From: Chrysoperla carnea
Lineage: Eukaryota > Arthropoda > Insecta > Neuroptera > Chrysopidae
Assembly: GCF_905475395.1 (NCBI RefSeq)
Contig: NC_058339.1
Location: 54,693,172-54,757,171, forward strand
DNA length: 64,000 bases
Reading direction: 5' to 3'
Shown here piece after piece: positions 10,826-22,169 of the stretch (within the stretch, counting starts at the first letter, position 1; the number at the start of each line of letters is the position of its first letter). The position numbers and the translations under genes are program-made. The notes under the pieces are model-generated. The model was not told where the DNA came from and made no database searches. It saw only the letters and a program-made list of their open reading frames with translations.

Positions 10826-11105
10826 CTAACTATACCCTTTTTTTGCATAAACAATAAGTAATTCATACGGAGTATTAACAGTATTATTTTCTAATATTAA
10901 TCCACATTTCTGACTTTCGTTCATGTAATCATCAATATATTCTTTTCGACTTGATTCCGGTATTCGATTAATGAACGGGTTTACACTTTCCATAGTTTCT
11001 GGAAACAAATTATCATTAATTGCAATAATCTCAACTTGGCACGCACTAATTTTTATTGAAAAGAGGTTGGAAATCAGAAAGTTTGATATTGAAAAAACTA
11101 ATGAA

Positions 11106-11137
<32 letters not shown>

Positions 11138-12276
11138 GGGGAAACTTAAAATTAAAAAATATTCCTGTAATAAAAACAAACTTTACTTACTTCTCCAAGA
11201 CATTAAATCTTTATAAAGAAATGTTCGCTTTTCACATTTACATATTTTAACATCAAATCCAATACTTTCTAGAATTTGTTTATGCACTTCTTCAGTATTC
11301 GAACATTTTTGATAGGGAGGTATTCGTATGTTACAATCTGTCATATACGATTTCCATTTTGCAAATTTAGAAACGGTTTCAAATAGTGAATATAATGGAT
11401 GGTTTGCTAAATATGATACAAGTAAATCACCGTTCGGTTTTAATGCGTCATATATATTCTGAAATGTTTTCCTGCAAATAATTTTCGTTTATAATTATTG
11501 AAAAATTATATAGTATCTATCTTATTTATTTAAACTAACTTTAAATTTTTATATACCAGGAATATCGGAAACGGTTCCAACGAATTGTATGAAATTTAGT
11601 ATGCAGGAGGCTTCGATGATAAATCGATCTAGTTAGGTTTCGATTTACCAAATAAATAAATAAATAAAATGACGAGCAAAGCTATCCAGATACTATGAAA
11701 TTATGTTGGAACGAATTTAAATTAAAATCAATTTTGTGGATTTTGATGAAACTTAAAAAAACCTTGTTTATATTATTCCAGGAATACTATTGGAATTAGG
11801 ATATTTGCTAAGTCTAAATTTTGATACCAAAATTTGAAAAAAACAGATTGATCAACAAAAAAAGTAATTTACATAAAATCTTTTAAAACAGAAAAGAAGA
11901 AAATTTACCTTTGATCATGAAGCCAGTGTAAACAGTAGGAAGAAAATACATGATCAAATTTTCCAATAAACTGTTTCGGCAAAGATTTTCCACCAATATC
12001 TAGCTGTTCAAATTGCATTTTTGAATGTTGATGAGAAATCGCAGCATGAAAAATCATTTCTGATGAAAGATCTGTGCCAACAATCGTTTCGATTGAGTTT
12101 GGCATGTTGTTTAAAAAAAATTCATGTGTAACTCCACCATCCCCACAACCGATATCTAAAGATACATCGCCTCCATTTGGTAACCATTTAATGTATTTAA
12201 AATAATTATCAGTGAGATATTTTGCATCTCGTCTTTGTAAAATATTTGAATTAGAGTACAAAATTGGATTGTACAT
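10826..12276 (-). CDS. Juvenile hormone acid methyltransferase-like gene C (3 exons)
   Basis: Predicted exons on the minus strand: 12276-11909, 11471-11191 and 10998-10826 (368, 281 and 173 nt), 273 residues, GT-AG introns in the same positions as A and B. Motif I LDIGCGDGG (40-48), D69 (GTDLS), FDHVFSSYCLHW (107-118) and Q14 are all present. Residues 1-66 equal those of copy B, then eight substitutions fall in residues 67-106, including Q76F, V96G and T98S. The C-terminus is altered to VYAKKGYS followed by TAG, so it ends one residue later than A and B. Intron 2 contains a GA microsatellite. The role is inferred as for the other copies: methylation of farnesoic or JH acid or a related acid. 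Confidence 0.9.
11105..11137 (+). repeat. (GA)n microsatellite in intron 2 of gene C
   Basis: About 33 bases of AGAGAGAG with one interruption (GAAAGA), followed by GGGGG. Absent from the corresponding introns of A, B and D. Confidence 0.9.
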
Positions 12277-12429
12277 TGCACAGAAATTAAAAATCCAAAA
12301 ATTATAATAATTTTATTATGGCGAAAAATTAAATTTTTGCATCGTTTAAAGAATGCGTTTATATATACACTCTTTAATTTGGTGCATATTTAATTTCAAA
12401 TTCATTAATAATATGCTAATTAATACTAA

Positions 12430-14200
12430 AATTTACTTTGAGCTGGGCACTAACTGTCGTTTATTTAGTTTTTTTCTTTTTGTTACTTATATAAAATTAA
12501 CAATTTTGAAGATTGCTCAAAAACTATTCCTCAAACCGTCAAGAGTATTTTTGTTTTTGTCGGGTCTAAATTACCCTGAAAAATGATTTTTATCCGAATC
12601 GGAAGAAAATAAAATTTCCTGATTTTGGAATTTGATAAAACTTGATAAATGTGGTCATTTTGACCCAAAAAGTACAAAATCGGGTACATTTAACGAATTA
12701 GTAAGTAGTTTTTGAGATATCGTCTAAAATTTTGTACAAAAAGCTTTTGTTTCTTTGCGATTTTAGAACTATTAAAAAAATAAACTCATCTAATCGTCTG
12801 ATATGGTGAATTTTTATGTTTTTGTGTCCTTATTTCTATAAATAATCCAAAGACAAGAAATTGTTGTTGATTTTGCTATTAAACGATCTACAAGTTTCAG
12901 AGGTTTTGATTGGAGAAATTGAACTCCTTTACGAACTATCCATAATAATTGTATTATGTATTACAACTTCCTGACTTTTTGAAGGAGGCAATTGTTTTGA
13001 TTGCTCCTTCAAAGTCCGCACTTGTACTAGCCATTAAGAACTATTGATTATAAAGTTGTTTTTTTGCCATTGATAATTACGTAAGGGTCCCGAGGGGGAG
13101 GGAGGGTTAATTAATCTCTACATACCCTTATATTGAGGGGGGGGGGCTAGAACCTATTTTTACGTAATATTTTTTAAATCGAAATTTAATAATAGAAGTT
13201 TCTAAAGTTTCATTTCGGATGCCGAAGGTTTTCTCCATTCTACAGTTGGATAAGTAAAGATATAATGGTAATTTATGTCTGATTCTGATAATAATATAAA
13301 ATTATAATATAAATTGTCTGTAAAGAAATAGAAATATAACGAACGTATAGTAGTCTTTTTCTTAAAATTGAAATTGCCCAGCTTCAAATCTCTTGAAGAT
13401 AATTTATGAATCATCACTTTTATTTGTATGTATTATATTATTAGCCATATGCTAAACAAATCATTAGAAGCATTAATTTTAAGATGCTAATCCATTGACT
13501 TCTAGAACGTGGACCGCTAGTCTTCCGTCCTTAAACTCCAGCTAAAATAAGTATCACATATCTTTTATATAAAAATATATGCATGTTAAATTCTAACTTG
13601 AACTTGTATATATGTATAATTGTCGATAATATCTCCGTTTTCTGTAATAGTGTCCCATTTTTGTACGCAAGGGCTAAAACCTTCAGAATCCAACTCACTC
13701 CTCTTTAGAAATATAGAAACGGACAGCGTATAGAAATCGAAAAATACATCAAGAGTTTTTCTTTAATAAAGTGAGCAATTTTAACGAAAATTTGAAAAAT
13801 CTAAAATCAAAAATTTTTTTTCGGTTTCATAAAAATTCATGCTCATTCAGTAATAAAAAAGAAACACTTTCGCCATGAAAATAAAACGAGAAAAAATAAA
13901 AAACGAAAAAAACAGATTTTCTCATGAAATTAACCTCATTATGTTAAAAAAGTCCCGTACAAAAGTTTTTAAATTTTTTATTATAGAGATCTTTTCAACC
14001 CCGGCGGTTTCAACCCCTAAAATCAACCCCCATTTCACCATTTCCAAGGGTCTCGAATTTAATTGGGTTTTACTGTTATTTATTAATAGTGTCAATCGGT
14101 TGTGAAAAATAAAAGTAAATACATTTTTCTTAAATAATATATATGTATATTTTAAATTAAATAAACTAAACAAAACTTATTAAAAATAAAATAATAATTA
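12430..14200. other. Intergenic DNA between JHAMT-like genes C and D
   Basis: No supported gene. It includes a G-rich stretch at 13090-13150 (two runs of G8-G10 style) next to TTACGTAA-like motifs, which may be a transposon fragment. The frame pair at 13875-14173 overlaps on both strands and resembles nothing known. Confidence 0.5.
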
Positions 14201-14208
14201 CATAAAAA

Positions 14209-15997
14209 TTACATTCTTTTTTGAGCATATACTACAAGCAGCTCATATGGTGTGTTAATTTGTATTTGATTATTATTTTCTGATATTAAATCTCGTTTTA
14301 TAATTTCTTCCAAATATTCATCAATGTATTCATCTCGCTTAGATTCTGGTATACGTTCAATAAAAGGGTTTACTGCTTTAACTGATTCTGGAAAAATAAT
14401 AAAAATATTTTAATTTTGCAAAATTTAATACAAAATTTCGGTGAAATATTTTTTTAACAAATAAAATATTACTTAAATTCGTAGAGAGTTTAAACGCTTT
14501 TAAAGTACGTATTTTTGCAAACAAATTATTATATTAATAGAAATAGATTTATTAAAAGTTTGTACGATTTTTTTTCCATAAGCAACTTGCAATACATATA
14601 AAATAGAATCTTATATAGTATTTTTCTAGCCTATTTTTCGTGCCCATACGAAAAATAGACTCACGGTCTATAAATATACCACTGTGGAAAAAGCAGGCTA
14701 GATAAATAATATTAAGATTTAATTTTGTTCATAATGTAATTTATATATCATATATGTAATAAAATTGCTTATAAATAAAAAGAAAATAAATTACTCACTT
14801 AAGATATTATTTCTCAGCCGGTTTATAAAGTGTTTAAAATGTCGTTCGTATAACAATAAAACGATTTAAAACATTTTTGAAAATATGCTTCGAAAAAATT
14901 TTCCCCATAACATTTTATGCTACTCTTTTATTATAAATATGCAAGACTCTTTTTTTATCGATTAAAATTGTATACCCCGTTCGAATTGACCAATCGAAAT
15001 TTGACTTTTGACGCCTGTATTTAGAAAATTTGTTTTCCCCATTCTTACAAAATTTCAACCTTTAACGTGAAAACTCACGAAGAAAAGCTCTCATAATCAA
15101 CCGAAAACTTAATTTAGTAATTTCATAAGTTTTCTGTTTTGTGACAGCTAAATCGTTACCAATACAGTAGGTAACGGTAAATACAGTTCCAAAAAAAATT
15201 AGAAATCATTTACGGTAAAATTTTTATATTTTGAAAATAATAAGTACATACTTCTCCAAGTTATTAAATCCTCGTAAACAAATGTTCGCGTTTCTCGTTT
15301 ACATAATTCCACTTCAAATCCAATATTTTTTAATATTTGTTTCAATTCTTTCTCAGGATACAAACTCTTTTGAAATGGTGAAATATATTTATCATAATCC
15401 TGCATATATGATTGCCATTTTCCAAGTTTAGAAATTGATTCATATATGGAAAATAATGGATTACTAGCGAGATATGTAACTAACACATCACCTTTTGGTT
15501 TCAATAAATCATAAATATTTTGATAAGCTTGCCTACAAAAAGAAAAAATAATTATTATTAGTATGCAACTGTATATACTTAACTGTAAATTTAATCTATG
15601 AATAAACTTCATATAAAATGAAAATTTACCTTTGATCTTGAATCCAGTGTAAACAATAAAATGAAAATACATGATCAAATTTTCCAGAAAACTGTTTTGG
15701 TAACATTTTTGTGCTAATATCTAATTGTCGAAATTGTAATTTTGTATTTTGATGAGCAATTGTTGCATGTTTAATCATTTCGCATGAAATATCTGTACCA
15801 ATAATCATTCCGTGTGTATTTGGCATATTATTTAATAATAATTCCGAAGTAATTTCACCATCCCCACAGCCAATATCTAAAGATATATCACCACCGTTTG
15901 ATAACCATTTAATATTTTCAAAATAATTATCGATAACATATTTGGCATCAGTTTTTTGTAACGAATTCGACGAAGAGTATAAATTTGCATTATTCAT
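14209..15997 (-). CDS. Juvenile hormone acid methyltransferase-like gene D, divergent copy (3 exons)
   Basis: Predicted exons on the minus strand: 15997-15630, 15532-15252 and 14387-14209 (368, 281 and 179 nt), 275 residues, introns GT-AG at the same phases as A-C. Motif I LDIGCGDGE (40-48), the acid in GTDIS (D69), Q14 (SLQKTDAK) and FSFYCLHWIQDQR match the canonical JHAMT pattern closely. The FYCLHW form is closer to orthologues I remember than FSSYCLHW of A-C. Exon 2 holds NIYDLLKPKGDVL. The C-terminus, NTPYELLVVYAQKRM, has a few extra residues (NNQIQI) before it. Intron 2 is the longest of the set (864 bp). By eye this is the most divergent copy and the best candidate for the ancestral or canonical enzyme. 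Its promoter side (16000 upward) is unlike those of B and C. Confidence 0.9.
14631..14658. repeat. Small hairpin in intron 2 of gene D
   Basis: CTATTTTTCGT, loop GCCCAT, then ACGAAAAATAG: an 11-bp perfect stem. It is flanked by TCTAGCC (14625) and, inverted, GGCTAGA (about 14697), suggesting a roughly 85-bp inverted-repeat remnant. Confidence 0.5.
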
Positions 15998-15999
15998 TG

Positions 16000-17920
16000 T
16001 TGAAATATTTTATTGAAAAAAAAAAAAAAAACAACAATACAAAAAATAAAATTTTTCTCAAAGTTACACACAAAAATTTAAAATAAATAAAAGTTAATTT
16101 TTTTGGTTTGATTTTCGGTAATAAGCCTTTCGTACTCTTCGATAGTTTATGAACGAATAGGATCATCGCAAGTATACCATGGATATTTATATATAAGTTT
16201 AATTTTGGTGGGTACTTGGGGTCACATGAAGAAGTTGTGTGTCCAATAAACAATCTATATACGATTATTTAATGGATTCACTAAAACGTAACAAAATAAA
16301 TTTGTTTTTTTTTTTAACAAAACGATAAATTCGTTTCAGATAATTGACTATGGAGTTTGATTTCTAACTTTTCCGGTTATACGTTTTGTATTAGAGTATA
16401 TGGCGGAAATATTGGCTTTCCAAAGCTCATTTTGCAGTAATTTTAACTATATAGAAAACCAGCTATTAATTAATAATTTTATTAATCACAATCTTTAAAG
16501 TAAAAATATGTTATTAGTTTATAACAAGAAATTAGTTAATTTTGTATTTAAAATTCTATGAATTTTCTTAAATTTCAAGCTGAAATCAAGCTATGTTTTG
16601 AGTCAAAAATAAAAGTATAAGTATTTTAGAATTCATTTTGAATTAAAATTTAAAAAAATTTTACAAATTATGAACTTTTTGAAAAATTTAATAAAGTATA
16701 TATTAAAACAAAGTCATTGTAGTATAAGCTCTCAAAGCAGAAGTGAGCCAAAAAGAAACCTTATTTTCTTGAGTCAGCCTTCGTTTGGCATTCGTAGATT
16801 AATTCTATGCAGAATATCAACTTCCCTTTTTTCGATTGGCAGACACTCGAAAAATGCAGAAAATTTTCAATGTTCTGTTCAAAATCACTTGCAGCTTGTT
16901 TCTCTATATTATATTTAGCCAACGCAGATATATTCTTCAGCTCCCTCCGAGACATTATCTTGAAACTTGTGAGTCCAATAACATTTATAATTTGGCTTTT
17001 TATGCCCAAGCGCTAGGCATGTCAAGTCGAATTTCTAAAAGATTAGTGCAGGATATTTTAATGAATGCCCAATTCTTGCTAAGGTAGAAGATATTTATTG
17101 AAGAAAATTAAATAAATTAATAGTAGTATTAATATTAGAATTTTTGTATATTGAAACTAAGGAAGAATGTAAAAGTGAAAACAATCCTTAAAAATTGAAA
17201 ATATCTTACGGTTTGTCAAATTTTAATAATTTTTCTGGACTGAAAACGGTGTAGAATTGTTAGTTCAAAAAGTATCTTATATACGCTAAAAGTCATCGAA
17301 GTAATTTGCTGCCCTACAAGATGCTAAAGCTCTCAAAAAGCTGTAATGCCAAAATAAAAAATAAACAGGCGCCTATGAATTTAAAAAAATATGTTTTTTT
17401 TAAGTTCACCCATCCTATGACGTTGTTTCCCATTCATTCTATTCTGGACAAAAATAAATACTTATTTATATTTGTTATTGTTAATTAACAATTCTCTGAT
17501 TTTAGAAGATAAAAAATTCAAAAGAATAAATGAACAAAAATAAATTTTTCCAATGACCTTATAGGTTGTATGATATTCATGTAACTGATTTCAATCTAAT
17601 TTTGGTTTTATGAGAAAAATAAATTAGATATTCTAAGTAAAGGTAATTTAATTTAATTACTTTTATTGTACGGTAGTTTCCATAAAGTTCTTCTTCATAA
17701 AACTTGGTTGTTTCCATATTCTCTGAGGGATTACAAAAAATTATAAGAGATTTTCAGTACATCGCGAAAATAGAAACAGTTCCTAAACTAAACCTAAAGC
17801 TGAATCAAATAGTAAATGTACCCAGATATAAAATACTATAACAAAATTCCAAAATGAAAATATAAAAAAATCTATCATCTATCATCAAAAAAATCTATGA
17901 TCATTAAAAAAATAAAATAA
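16000..17920. other. Intergenic DNA, no supported gene
   Basis: Several overlapping frames on both strands occur at 16670-17087, but none shows a recognised domain or splice continuation. It could hold a decayed gene or repeat; I cannot support either. Confidence 0.4.
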
Positions 17921-18402
17921 AATTTTTTAAGCATTCGAGCGTATGTTCAGTTCGGTAGTTTATTAGAATTACATAGTAGGTATTAATTAAATAGATGATC
18001 CGGAATACCAAATGAATTTCGCCAAAAGAAAGCCACTCACGAAGTTTTAAGTATGTATTAATCATTTTACAAAGCATTCTTTCTGTCCCATGGTCTATTC
18101 TACACTAGCGTGAAAAGTCACTATTATAACAACATTTTTTGTAAAATTTAGAGCTTTCTAAGCGCAAAACAATTTCAACGCACATAACAGCTCTTAGTCC
18201 GGGAGATCAAAATATATTTTCTGGGATGGTAAGCATCAAGCTAGTGTTTTGTATGTGCCTTTTTTTGACGAGACACCCAACTTTTTATTTAAAAAATTCA
18301 TTTGGTCTCCCGGACCATCTATTTAATTAATACCTACCTAATGTAATTCGAATAAACTTTCGAAGTGAACATACGCTCGTATGCCCAAAGCTTAAAAAAT
18401 TT
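17921..18402. repeat. Inverted-repeat element with about 110-bp arms
   Basis: The left arm 17921-18032 (AAATTTTTTAAGC, GAGCGTATGTTCA, TAGGTATTAATTAAATAGATG) is repeated in reverse at 18297-18402 (CATCTATTTAATTAATACCTA, TGAACATACGCTC, GCTTAAAAAATTTTA). In addition, 18048-18106 (AAGTATGTATTAATCATTTT, CTTTCTGTCCCATGGTCTA) recurs as a direct repeat at 18420-18470, just outside the right arm. Confidence 0.65.
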
Positions 18403-18479
18403 TATTCCTACGAAATTTCAAGTGTGTATTATTCATTTTACAAAGTACTCTTTCTGTCCCGTGGTCTAGAAGAAACTAT

Positions 18480-19280
18480 AGCTACTAATGAACCAGGATA
18501 GAATTAAATCAGAGCATAGGTAAATGGAAATAATTCAGAAGAACGAATATGCAAAATAAGAAAAGGTGGAAAATATAAACTACCTATAAAGTAGGGCCAA
18601 CCTAACGGTTTATAATTTTTTTAAATTGTTTTCTTGCCCTTTAATCCTTTCGCCGTTGATCTAAGTAATGAATCTATCCAAATGAATCTCACTTTTAAGT
18701 TTTCGTATTATCTCAGTAATTTTGAAAATATAAACATTTTGCTAATAACATGTTTTTACAAATTCCATTGATCTAGAAAAATAAGAAAAAAGCTATTTTT
18801 TCTTATAAGCTTTCAGTTCCAAATAGTCAATTTTTGTCAAAATCTTGCTTTTATAGTATGCAAATTTCAAATTGCGTTTTGGCCCCAACTGACTTTGATG
18901 CGAAAAGAGCAACCCAATCTTTAGATAATTTTATAAATTATAGTAAATATAATTTTGAAAAGTTGGAATTTTTTTATCATACTAATATTTTTTTAACATA
19001 TGCCGCTTATTTCGTTTTCTTTTAAGGTTGAACTAGAATGACCGAAAAAGCGCTACGAACAAGAATAAATAATACCATATTTCATTATTTTAACAAAAAA
19101 ACAATTTCTATAAATGCGAAATGCAAATATCTATACGACAGTGTCATTTTTCACATTTTTGACTTCTATGAGAATTTAAAACAAAAATTTTCTAGAGGGT
19201 GGCAAATCAGAAATTTTTGCCTGAAAATTTCATAAATTCGACACTGTTTTGACATAAACATAAACTTAGCCAAATAAAGC
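18480..19280. other. Intergenic DNA, no supported gene
   Basis: Two short consecutive plus-strand frames (18834-19025 and 19038-19235) have no recognisable domain and poor coding character. Nothing else is seen. Confidence 0.4.
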
Positions 19281-19282
19281 AA

Positions 19283-20087
19283 ACACAAAGCAAGTGCAGG
19301 GGAAGCTTTTCCTAGTACTTTTCTTCAATAGACTCCGTTAAAATTTTAAAAAAAATTGAAGCTACCTAGTTTTAGAAACTTTATTTCTACTTCTTATCAA
19401 CATCTCTTAACTTTTGCAACTCCCGATAACGCTGGTTTGGTACTTGTTTGGCACACCCAGGGTAGGGTATACCGTATACCTACATTCACCTTAATAGTGC
19501 TTAATTATGCAAATGAATAAAACCGTTAATGTCTTTTGAATGTAATGTTGGGAAGCATCGTTGATTGAATGGGCGAAGGCGACAAATTGACAAATGTTTG
19601 GTATGGGTCCGATTTATGATGAACCAAAAATTATAAACTTACACCTTTTTATAAAATGTTTATAATAATTAAACAAACAATTTTCTTGTTTAGAATTATT
19701 AATATGAAACAATTTTTTACTTGATGTAAAAATAAATGTTAATCATTGACAAGGAATAAACAATGATTTGCATATTCTAAAAGTTAGAATCTAATTAAAT
19801 TGGTAAAATTCGGAGAAAATAAAATCATTTGATATGATAGTGCTAGTTGAAAGAAAATTATATTGAAATTTTGAAGTTTTTCAGAAATAAAAAGTATGTT
19901 CTTCTTTTGCAATAGTGTACACATTTTAATGTAGATAGAATAACCTACCAAATTCTTATCTGATGGTGTTGGCGCAGGGGAGTAAATGAAGTTTCTAAAA
20001 CTAAGTAGCTTCAATTTTTTTAAATTGTAACGGATTCTATTGAAGGAGGACATATCAGGAAAGCTTCTCCTGCACTTGCTTTGCCAC
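19283..20087. repeat. Inverted-repeat element with about 110-bp arms
   Basis: The left end 19283-19400 (AAAGCAAGTGCAGGGGAAGC, AATAGACTCCGTTA, AAAAATTGAAGCTACCTAG, AGAAACTTTATTT) matches in reverse the right end 19985-20087 (AATGAAGTTTCT, CTAAGTAGCTTCAATTTTTT, TAACGGATTCTATT, GCTTCTCCTGCACTTGCTTT). The roughly 580-bp core has no recognised coding sequence. It is probably a non-autonomous DNA transposon. Confidence 0.65.
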
Positions 20088-20099
20088 CCTTCACCTCTT

Positions 20100-21440
20100 G
20101 GCCCAAAAGCCCGATAAGATAAGGCAGTAAGCTTTATAGAAGTAGATTTCTTAAAATTTGTTAATTATACAAAAATTTCATTACATACTCAGCCTAGGAC
20201 TGAGTTTCGATAACATGAGAAACATAAAATTTGGAATTTCTTCGTTACTATTAGTAAAATAAAAATATTAACAAAATAGATTAATGTTCAGTCGAATATT
20301 CAATTTAAGCTATATTCGCCCTTTTTTTTCGTATACTGCCATTTGAATTTACATTACCAAGTACTTATTCAAAGGATGCAAAATGCAAATTCAGGCGACA
20401 GTTTTCGGCCACCGAGTAGTCGTTCCAACACTAATATAGATCGTGTGCCTGAGTATTGATGTAGAAATTTTGTGATTTTGTTTGGTAAGAATATTGAACA
20501 AACAAAACACGGCCAAAAATGGGAGGCAGTTAGCATGAGTTGCAAAAAAACATTATTGAAATACATGAAATCTGTCTTCATGGTCTACCATCTTATTGGC
20601 TTTAGTTCTTGTAACTCTGACATTTACAGAAATTTTGTGTCTTTGGGAGGAAACACAAAATCTGAAATTTCTCGGTAATCATGTATTTATTAGTGAAATG
20701 GAAAAAGCTAGCATATATATAAACCAAAACTTGACTGCAATAAATACAATAATTTATTTTATCAGGAAGTTAGACATTGGTTTAAGATTTAAGGCATCAT
20801 GTCCACCCCCAGCTTGTTCAAAATTTTCTTCTAAACTTGCAAAATTTTTACCTGACAAATTGAAATCAAAATTTGAATTTATAAAAAAACCAAAATTATT
20901 TGGATACAATTTTTAAGAAATAATTTTTATGTATTTTTATATCTACAAATATCATCTATACTGGAACTGGCTAAAGCAGAAAGTGGCATGTTAAGAACAC
21001 TTGGTTTTTTAAAATCAACAAATTGAATTTAACCATTATCATCTCAATTAAAAAAAGAAGAAGCTGTTAAGAAAAGTATAATATACTTGTGGTGTATATT
21101 ATTATGGTACTGTTTTGAAGGTGACCTAAGCCGATGCAATTCTTGTTTTGGGGGGTCATTGGAGTACAAATTTTGGACAATTATTTGTATACCCATGTTT
21201 TATATACATATATACAACACTGTAGGTATTTGATATTATCCATTATACGCAGAGGCGTATTTAATGAATTTATTTTATGTTTTTTTTTTTTTTAAAGACA
21301 GTCAAAATTATTATCAAAAAATAAATTCTGATAGCTTAAGCAAGAGCTAATGAAATTAAAATTTTTTATTGACTAGCTTTTCTTTAAATTAACCAAGTAT
21401 GAGTTCAACTCTCACATACAACAGCCCTATTATTTAGATC
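20100..21440. other. Intergenic DNA with one unassigned frame
   Basis: A plus-strand open frame at 20596-20916 (106 codons, hydrophobic start, no splice partner found) is not called as a gene. The rest is AT-rich, with a poly-T run near 21280. Confidence 0.35.
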
Positions 21441-21611
21441 TAATGGTAGGTTCACACGATACCAACTTTACACAGACTTCTATAGAATTTTGTCTGCGCA
21501 AAAAATCAGTGCAAACAAAAGTCGGTATGATGGTAAAGTCTTAACATGAACATTTTTACACAGACTTTCAGTGTAAAAACAATAGTCTGTATCGTGTGGA
21601 CCCACCATAAG
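21441..21611. mobile_element. Short MITE with inverted ends
   Basis: The left end AATGGTAGGTTCACACGATA and the right end CGTGTGGACCCACCATAAG are inverted copies (TGGTRGGTYCACACGATAC). A second inverted pair, TTTACACAGACTT, lies inside. Length about 170 bp, no ORF of its own. Confidence 0.65.
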
Positions 21612-22136
21612 ACGTATAAATATCTTATAACTAAAAATACAGGCATAAAAATTAAAAGTCTAAAGTAGCAAAGACCACTTAGAAAATCACTTATTCTATT
21701 TAATAGTTGTACTCCAATGCCAAGGGGTGATTTGAATTCAGTGGATATATCGAAGTGTAGTTTATACACTTTTTTGTACCTTTGCAACCAACATCTCAGC
21801 ACAGCGCAAATAGGATCACTAAAATTTCGATATCTCGAGAGCTAATAGCAGAAATGTGATCAAATATTCAATCTCGTCACAAGTCTGACGAATAAATTTC
21901 TGGATTTTGCATGTATCTCATATTCGTACAAAAATTTCAAAATATTAACAAATTTTCGTATATTTCAAAAGATATAGATGGCTTTTAGAAATGAATATCA
22001 TTTGACATAGATTTATTAACAAACTTAATAACAGAAGAAATTAATGTAATGGGGCCGATTTTGAAAATCTCCAGTTTTACATATTTTCGCGCTTTTAGGT
22101 CGCAATATCCGAATCAAATCTTTTCAATGTGAGGTC

Positions 22137-22158
22137 TGTGTGTGTGTGTGTGTGTGTG
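22137..22158 (+). repeat. (TG)n microsatellite
   Basis: An uninterrupted TG dinucleotide run of 11 units, followed by TACGTATGTGCGTGTG. Confidence 0.9.
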
Positions 22159-22169
22159 TACGTATGTGC

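Noticed and set aside
13090-13150. G-rich runs as a possible G-quadruplex or regulatory site
   Set aside because: The runs adjoin ACGTAA motifs that look like remnants of a transposon end. There are not four regularly spaced G-runs that I can support.
16670-17087. Cluster of overlapping frames on both strands
   Set aside because: None resembles a known family; overlapping open frames on both strands are expected by chance in short stretches.
20596-20916. 106-codon plus-strand frame with a hydrophobic segment followed by WEETQNLKFL, faintly like the N-terminal half of an insect odorant receptor
   Set aside because: No second conserved block, no splice continuation and no C-terminal odorant-receptor motif were found nearby. 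The resemblance is too weak to call a gene or pseudogene.
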